Origin: Ottelia alismoides
Lineage: Eukaryota; Streptophyta; Magnoliopsida; Alismatales; Hydrocharitaceae
NCBI GenBank assembly: GCA_037367405.1
Contig: JAZKJV010011598.1
Coordinates: forward strand, 62,001-126,000
Direction of reading: 5' to 3'
Length of the DNA: 64,000 nt
Shown here: positions 59,240 to 64,000 of the stretch, piece after piece
Layout: the number at the start of each line of letters is the position of its first letter
Numbering within the stretch: position 1 is the first letter of the stretch
Made by a program: the position numbers and the translations under genes
The notes under the pieces: generated by a model
Databases searched by the model: none
What the model was told of the DNA's origin: nothing
The model's input: the letters and a program-made list of their open reading frames with translations, nothing else

Positions 59240-59899
59240 AGGTGCATCAGGTTTGGTCGACGGGATCTTGGCGCCCGACCTTCGTTTCTGCTTTGTCGGA
59301 CCAGAGGTGCAATGAGATCGTGGCCCTCTTGAGGGATATGGTGGATATTGATGGCCTTGGCGAGGGCAAGGACCATTTTGCTTGGAAGGAGGTGAGTTTT
59401 TCGGTGAAGAAAGCATATCGATCATTCGCCAGGACGCGTGGTTGTTCAAGACGAATCCGCTTGGGACTACAGAATTATTTGGGTTAGCAAAGTTCCTATG
59501 CGGATTTAGATCTTCATGTGGTTGGCGAGATGCTGGCGGCTGCTATCAAAGGCACGCAGGCAAGGTTGTTGAGTACTGGGGAGATCCTATGCGATAGACG
59601 TAACCTTGAGCAGGAGGATTCCGAACATCTTTTTTTGTTATTGTACCTCAGTTGCGATATGGGAGAGGGTGCTTGTGCCCGAGCTTCACTACATGAACAG
59701 TGCGTCATAGTGGAGTTCAGTTAGAGCAGCTTGTGGAAGTTCTCAGGAGGACACGACTGTTCCTTTTGCCTTACTTTGGGCTATTTGGTGTGCTAGAAAT
59801 GAGAAAATCTTTCGGAGACAACCGTTTATTTGTTAGATGGTTTTGGGGAACTACATGGTACTGGTGTCGTGGCATAGCAAATAATTTCTAATTTTTAGT
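59240..59899 (+). pseudogene. LINE ORF2 C-terminal fragment (zf-RVT region)
   Basis: The product begins VWSTGSWRPTFVSAL and includes EGKDHFAWKEVSFSVKKAYR, the spacer region of plant L1 ORF2. After frame changes come ILCDRRNLEQEDSEHLFL (zf-RVT-like, one expected Cys missing) and PFALLWAIWCARNEKIFR near the end. Order and wording match the C-terminal zf-RVT end of plant LINEs, a different subfamily from 7612-10645. It is broken by several frame changes and cut by copia-4 at 59900. Confidence 0.65.
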
Positions 59900-60047
59900 A
59901 GTTGAGATTCTTATATCGCTTTGTCTTTATTCATATTTGTTTATTTCTCCAGACTACTTTATGTAATTTTCCCTCAGAGCTTTTCTCCTACATAAGAGAT
60001 CTCTAGGGCTACGAGGAATACAACTTTTCATTTCACGCCAATCCACA
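59900..60047 (+). repeat. 5' LTR of copia-4
   Basis: The 148-bp LTR has a degenerate TATA region (CTCCTACATAAGAGATC) and ends CAATCCACA before the PBS. Confidence 0.85.
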
Positions 60048-60565
60048 TGGTATCAGAGCGACGGTCCTATACCAGAGCATGTGCCCTAGAGCCTCGCCCT
60101 ACTAAAAATCCTAGCGTGACCCTCGCACAGCCGTTGCCCATCTCGTGAGACGCTGCTCCACCGTCACTGCTCCCGTTTTGGTGTCGTTGTCGGTAGTCCA
60201 GCCCGTCGTCGTTCGCCCGTTGCGGATGGGTTGCCCTCCGCCTGCGTCCGACCCGTCGTAATTCCGCGAGCGGCTGTCGAGCCGCCGCTGCCAGGCCAAC
60301 CGTTGTCGGTCATCCGCCTGATGCTGCTTGACTGCTCTTTGACGATGGTCATCCTTGTCGCAACTGCCAACCATCTCTGCAGGTTGAGATCACTTTTGGG
60401 TCTCTAGGGTGTGACGCAATCATCTAAAACATCATACTTTCCCAAAGAAGACTATCGAATGGAAGAGGTTGTGGTATGAGTCTACACCCACAATCATCTT
60501 CCCATATATCAGTCTAGACGCAAGTCGTCCTTGTTGCAGACCCAGTCCTGGAGATAGTTGTCATC

Positions 60566-63500
60566 ATGTCAGACAACAAAGCAGATGTTTCACCCTTGGG
60601 GCTTTCAAAAGTCCAACACCCATCGAGAAGATGGATGGAACGAACTATGAACGGAGGGCCATGCAGTTCATGAGTCTTATGCAATGTAATGGCAAGAACC
60701 ATATCCTCACAGGAGGAGCCCGGTGACAAGATCGGGGTTAACGCCTCATGGGAGGCAGATGACACTTATGCATGTGTGTGGCTATCTGGGACTGTGTCAA
60801 CAGACATAGCTAATGATATACTAAGTCAGCCTACTACAAAGGCTATGAGGGACATCCTCGCCGCTACATACTCTCCGCAAAGAATGAGTCGAAGAGATTG
60901 CAGCTACAGCACGATATCTTCGCGTCGAAGCAGAATGCCCCCTCTCCATACCCTCTACATACCCTCTACACCTCTTTAAGGGGTATGTTAGAGAGGTTAT
61001 ATGGTTACATTCCCTTGACTACTACGCCAGAACACCTCAAGGTATACAGAGACTCCATGATGACTGGGGTCTTTCTCACTGATGCTGCTATACCTCCAAT
61101 GGAAAAGGCATACCACATATTGAGTAGGCTCTCCATATCCTCTGGTGGTACCCCACAGTCTCAGACATCTTCATCTATGTCTGCATCTCGTGGTAGGGGA
61201 AGATCCCTACACCATATCGTGGTAGGGAGGCCCTAACCGTGGCAGAGGAGAGGGTGGTCGACCCCGTCAGTCATGCACCTAGTGCCACATGTCAGACCAC
61301 TCTGAGGAAACCTGTTATTCTAAGCATGGGTTTCCTACATCAACTCTTGTTGCAGAGCAGACTCAACAGGTCAGGAGTTCATCACCTGTTTCTGATCAGA
61401 TATTTGACGAACTTGTGGCGCGACTCAGAGAGATCATGCCCACTCCTGGGTCAACCAACTCTCCTTCAGGATCCTCAAAGGTGTTGCCTCAGCATTAGCA
61501 TCCACATCAGGTATAGCATATGCCTTTACTTGTTACAAAGCAGATTGTCAGAATGGATCATGGATTCAAGAGCATCCCATCATCTCTGTGGTGTCAGAGG
61601 CCAATTTAATGATTTCCGTCCGACTCAGCCTAGACGATCTATTGTGATAGCAGATGGGACACATTCTCCCATTACCGAACAAGGGGAGGTGCAGTTGACT
61701 CCCGCAATGCAACTTCAGAATGTTATTTACACTCTTGATTTTTCTATGAATTTATTATCAATGAGTCAAATCACTAAGGATTTACATTGTCGTGCATATT
61801 TAATCCATTTGCTCTTGTGTTTCAAGATATTCTCACGGGCAGGGTGATTAGATCTGACCGTGAGCAAGGGGTCTCTACAGAATGATGCAATCTCCTTATG
61901 CTGGTGCATCTTCTCTTCACGTTGGATCTGTTTTTCCCTATATATGGCATCTTCGATTTGGCCATTTTCCTTTGTAAAAGATGTCCATGTTCGTCCACAG
62001 ATTTATCATCGCTCTACCTTTTAGTGCAAGGCCTGCCAGCTTGGGAAGCATTATCGGTCCACTTTCCAGAGTCGGCAAGGTTGGAGTAGTCATAGTCTGT
62101 TTGAGTTAATTCATTTTAATATTTGGGGTCCCAGTCGTGTCCCAGATCATCAAGGACATAGGTTTTCTCTTGTTGCAGTTGATGAGTTTTCAAGATTATC
62201 TTGGGTCTTTCTTCTTAAGAATAAGTCTGATGCTGGTTATGTTATTCAGTCCTTTATTATGAAATAAGGAACATTTTTCCAGCAAAAGTCAAATTTATAC
62301 GTTCAGATAATGTACTAGAGTTTTACAGTACTCATCTCTCTTAATTCCTTAGGTCCTATGGTATCGTGTATTAGACATCTTGTGCGTATACTTCCCAACG
62401 GAATGGGGTGGCTGAAAGAAAACAGCGCCATCTTTTGGATGTTACTAGGACTCTTTTGATTTAGAGTTATGCTCCTCATTTGTACTGGGGGATGCGATTC
62501 TAACTGCTTGCTACATGGTAAATCGTATGCCCTCTTCTGTTCCGGGGGAGAAGATCCCGTTCTTGATTGCGTTTTCCAAGGCAGATCTTTTCTCACTTAC
62601 ACCTTGTGTTTTCGGTTCAGTGACTTTTGTTCATTAGACGTCTCCTAGTCTTGACAAGCTCTCTCCAGAGTTGTCAAATGTGTGTTTGTTGGGTATTCCA
62701 AGACCCAAAAGGGATATCGTTGCTTCGACCCTGTTTGACGAAGGTACTATGTTAGTGCAGATGTCATCTTCTTTGAGTCCATTATGTATTTTTCTCTCAC
62801 AAGTGACAAGCTCATTCCTTCAGAGGACGGAGAAGAGGTATATATGCCTCTACCTCCGATCTCCTGCATTGTCATTGTCACCACCACCACATTCTCCTCC
62901 ACTGCCACCTACTCTACCATCACCTCCATCACCACATATTGCTCTCTACTGTGTTTGTTGTCGGATCTACTGCAGATCATTCTCTTTTTGTTAAGAGAAC
63001 TCAGAGAGGTACCGTTGCCGTTCTGGTTTATGTTGATGACATCATTGTCACAGGTAGCGATGAACAGGGCATTCAAGCAGCTAAAGATTTCCTTGGAAAA
63101 CAGTTTTTGACCAAGGACATTGGCATGCTGCGTTACTTCCTTAGATTGGAGTTTGCATAAAATCAGCAGGGTATGGATATGACGCAAATGAAGTATGTTA
63201 CTGATCTTCTATCCGAGATAGGCATGACAGGATGCAGACCTGCCACTACACCAATGGATCCTAATGCTAGGCTCTATGATGATGACTCTGAGGAGGTGGA
63301 TAAGAGACGATACATAGAGCTGGTATGGAAGTTGTTATATGTTACTATTACCAGGCCTGATATATAATTTGTTGTGAGCAGAGTCAGCCAGTTTATGGAG
63401 CAACCCAGACAGGCTCACATGGATGCAATTTGCATGATTTTAAGATATCTAAAATCTTATCCAGGTGCATGTCTTCTTTTCAGAAGAGATATGTCTCTCA

Positions 63501-63966
63501 CAATTACTGGATATGCAGATGTGGATTATGCTGGGTGTCCAAAGGACAAGAAGTCCACCTCAGGCTTCATTGTGTTTGATGGTAGCTCATTGGTATCATG
63601 GAAGAGTAAGAAACAAACAGATGTTGCTCGATCCAGCGTTGAATCAGAATATAGAGCCATGGCCCTTGAGGTGGGTCAAGTCTGTCCTGACTGACCTAAC
63701 TATTGAAGTGCCTCTTCCAATGCACCTCAAATGATCAAGCAGCTCTGTTCATAGCAAATAATCTAGTCTTCCACGAGAGAACAAAGCACATTGAAGTAGA
63801 TTGTCACTACACCCATCATTTGATCCAAAAGGGGCTTGTTTCCACTTCTCATGTTGCTTCAGGCGATCAGATTGCAGACATGTTTACCAAAGTTCTTGCG
63901 AGGGGTCCTTTTCACTGTTGATGTTCCAAGTTGAGCATGATAGACATATATGCTCCAGCTTGAGGG
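60566..63966 (+). pseudogene. Copia-4 gag-pol polyprotein, multiply frameshifted
   Basis: Gag starts at ATG 60566 (MSDNKADVS-like) and shifts frame near 60600 and 60715. Recognisable blocks: gag WEADDTYACVWLSGTVSTDI (60745 on), a zinc-knuckle remnant near 61275-61310, protease WIMDSRASHHLCG (Gly to Arg next to the catalytic Asp), integrase pieces ([18 protein letters not shown] near 62120, NGVAERKQRH near 62402), RT box VYVDDIIVTGSDEQG at 63028-63070, RT/RNase H (SRVSQFMEQPRQAHMDAI, ADVDYAGCPKDKKSTSG) and the C-terminal IDIYAPA. A large part of RT upstream of 62970 is deleted. Non-functional. Confidence 0.88.
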
Positions 63967-63970
63967 GGAA

Positions 63971-64000
63971 TGTTGAGATTCTTATAACTCTTAGGGTGCG
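63971..64000 (+). repeat. Start of the 3' LTR of copia-4
   Basis: TGTTGAGATTCTTATA follows the polypurine tract; the rest lies outside the window. Confidence 0.85.

Larger units (their letters stand above)
59900..64000 (+). mobile_element. Copia-4: decayed short-LTR copia element, 3' LTR cut by window end
   Basis: The 5' LTR (59900-60047) starts AGTTGAGATTC and the 3' LTR begins TGTTGAGATTC at 63971; only 30 bases of it are in the window. A PBS TGGTATCAGAGCGACGG starts at 60048 and the polypurine tract GAGGGGGAA ends at 63970. The target duplication cannot be checked here. Confidence 0.88.

Noticed and set aside
58715..60120. Treating 58236-64000 as one copia element with a long 5' part
   Set aside because: There are two separate LTR-PBS junctions (58818/58819 and 60047/60048) with a LINE fragment between them, so these are two insertions.

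Overview
The window looks like plant nuclear DNA, most likely an angiosperm with a large, repeat-rich genome; I cannot name the species. The evidence is the mixture of Ty1/copia, Ty3/gypsy chromovirus, L1-type LINE and hAT elements, the tRNA-Met-type primer binding sites, and the GT-AG intron structure. No bacterial, plastid or viral region is evident. I support only one host gene: three C-terminal exons on the minus strand at 16829-17496, best read as THO complex subunit 1 (HPR1/THOC1, mRNA export). No upstream exon was found, so the rest of the window may be intron or intergenic.

Layout. 1-7600: two truncated copies of one long LTR lie head to head in opposite orientation (937-4004), followed by a dispersed repeat carrying a small hAT MITE (5572-5996). 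7612-10645: two 5'-truncated copies of one LINE; the first is split by a 692-bp hAT MITE (8380-9071), and both have a CA microsatellite at the same codon position. 11319-15963: decayed short-LTR copia (copia-1). 16829-17496: THO1-like exons. 17977-22944: copia-2, inserted in the adjoining intron. 23531-25130: a copia RNase H/LTR fragment and a LINE endonuclease fragment.

25835-50426 is one Ty3/gypsy chromovirus (Del/Tekay-like) bounded by a TAAAA duplication and expanded by nested insertions. Its 5' LTR holds the 3' end and LTR of another long-LTR element (about 28142-36350), and that LTR is split by a 5.3-kb hAT transposon (28627-33929, duplication GACTCATC). Its 3' LTR is split by a young short-LTR copia (copia-3, 43376-48846, duplication ATTAC).

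51541-55394 is a second hAT transposon (duplication GGCAATAC). 55535-57967 is a complete 2.4-kb non-autonomous LTR element (duplication AATTA) with two unrecognised ORFs and a second internal TATA box. 58236-64000 holds a truncated copia LTR split by a 437-bp insertion, a LINE zf-RVT fragment, and copia-4, which runs off the window end.

Nothing here forms a pathway. The window is a stratigraphy of transposons whose order is set by target-site duplications and by paralogous empty sites inside the window. The most unusual points are: the hAT element with a tandemly iterated left end and a near-perfect 82-bp-arm hairpin next to its promoter; the two-ORF non-autonomous LTR element; a clean GT-AG intron between integrase and chromodomain in the chromovirus; and a 329-bp exact tandem duplication that breaks an otherwise young copia polyprotein.
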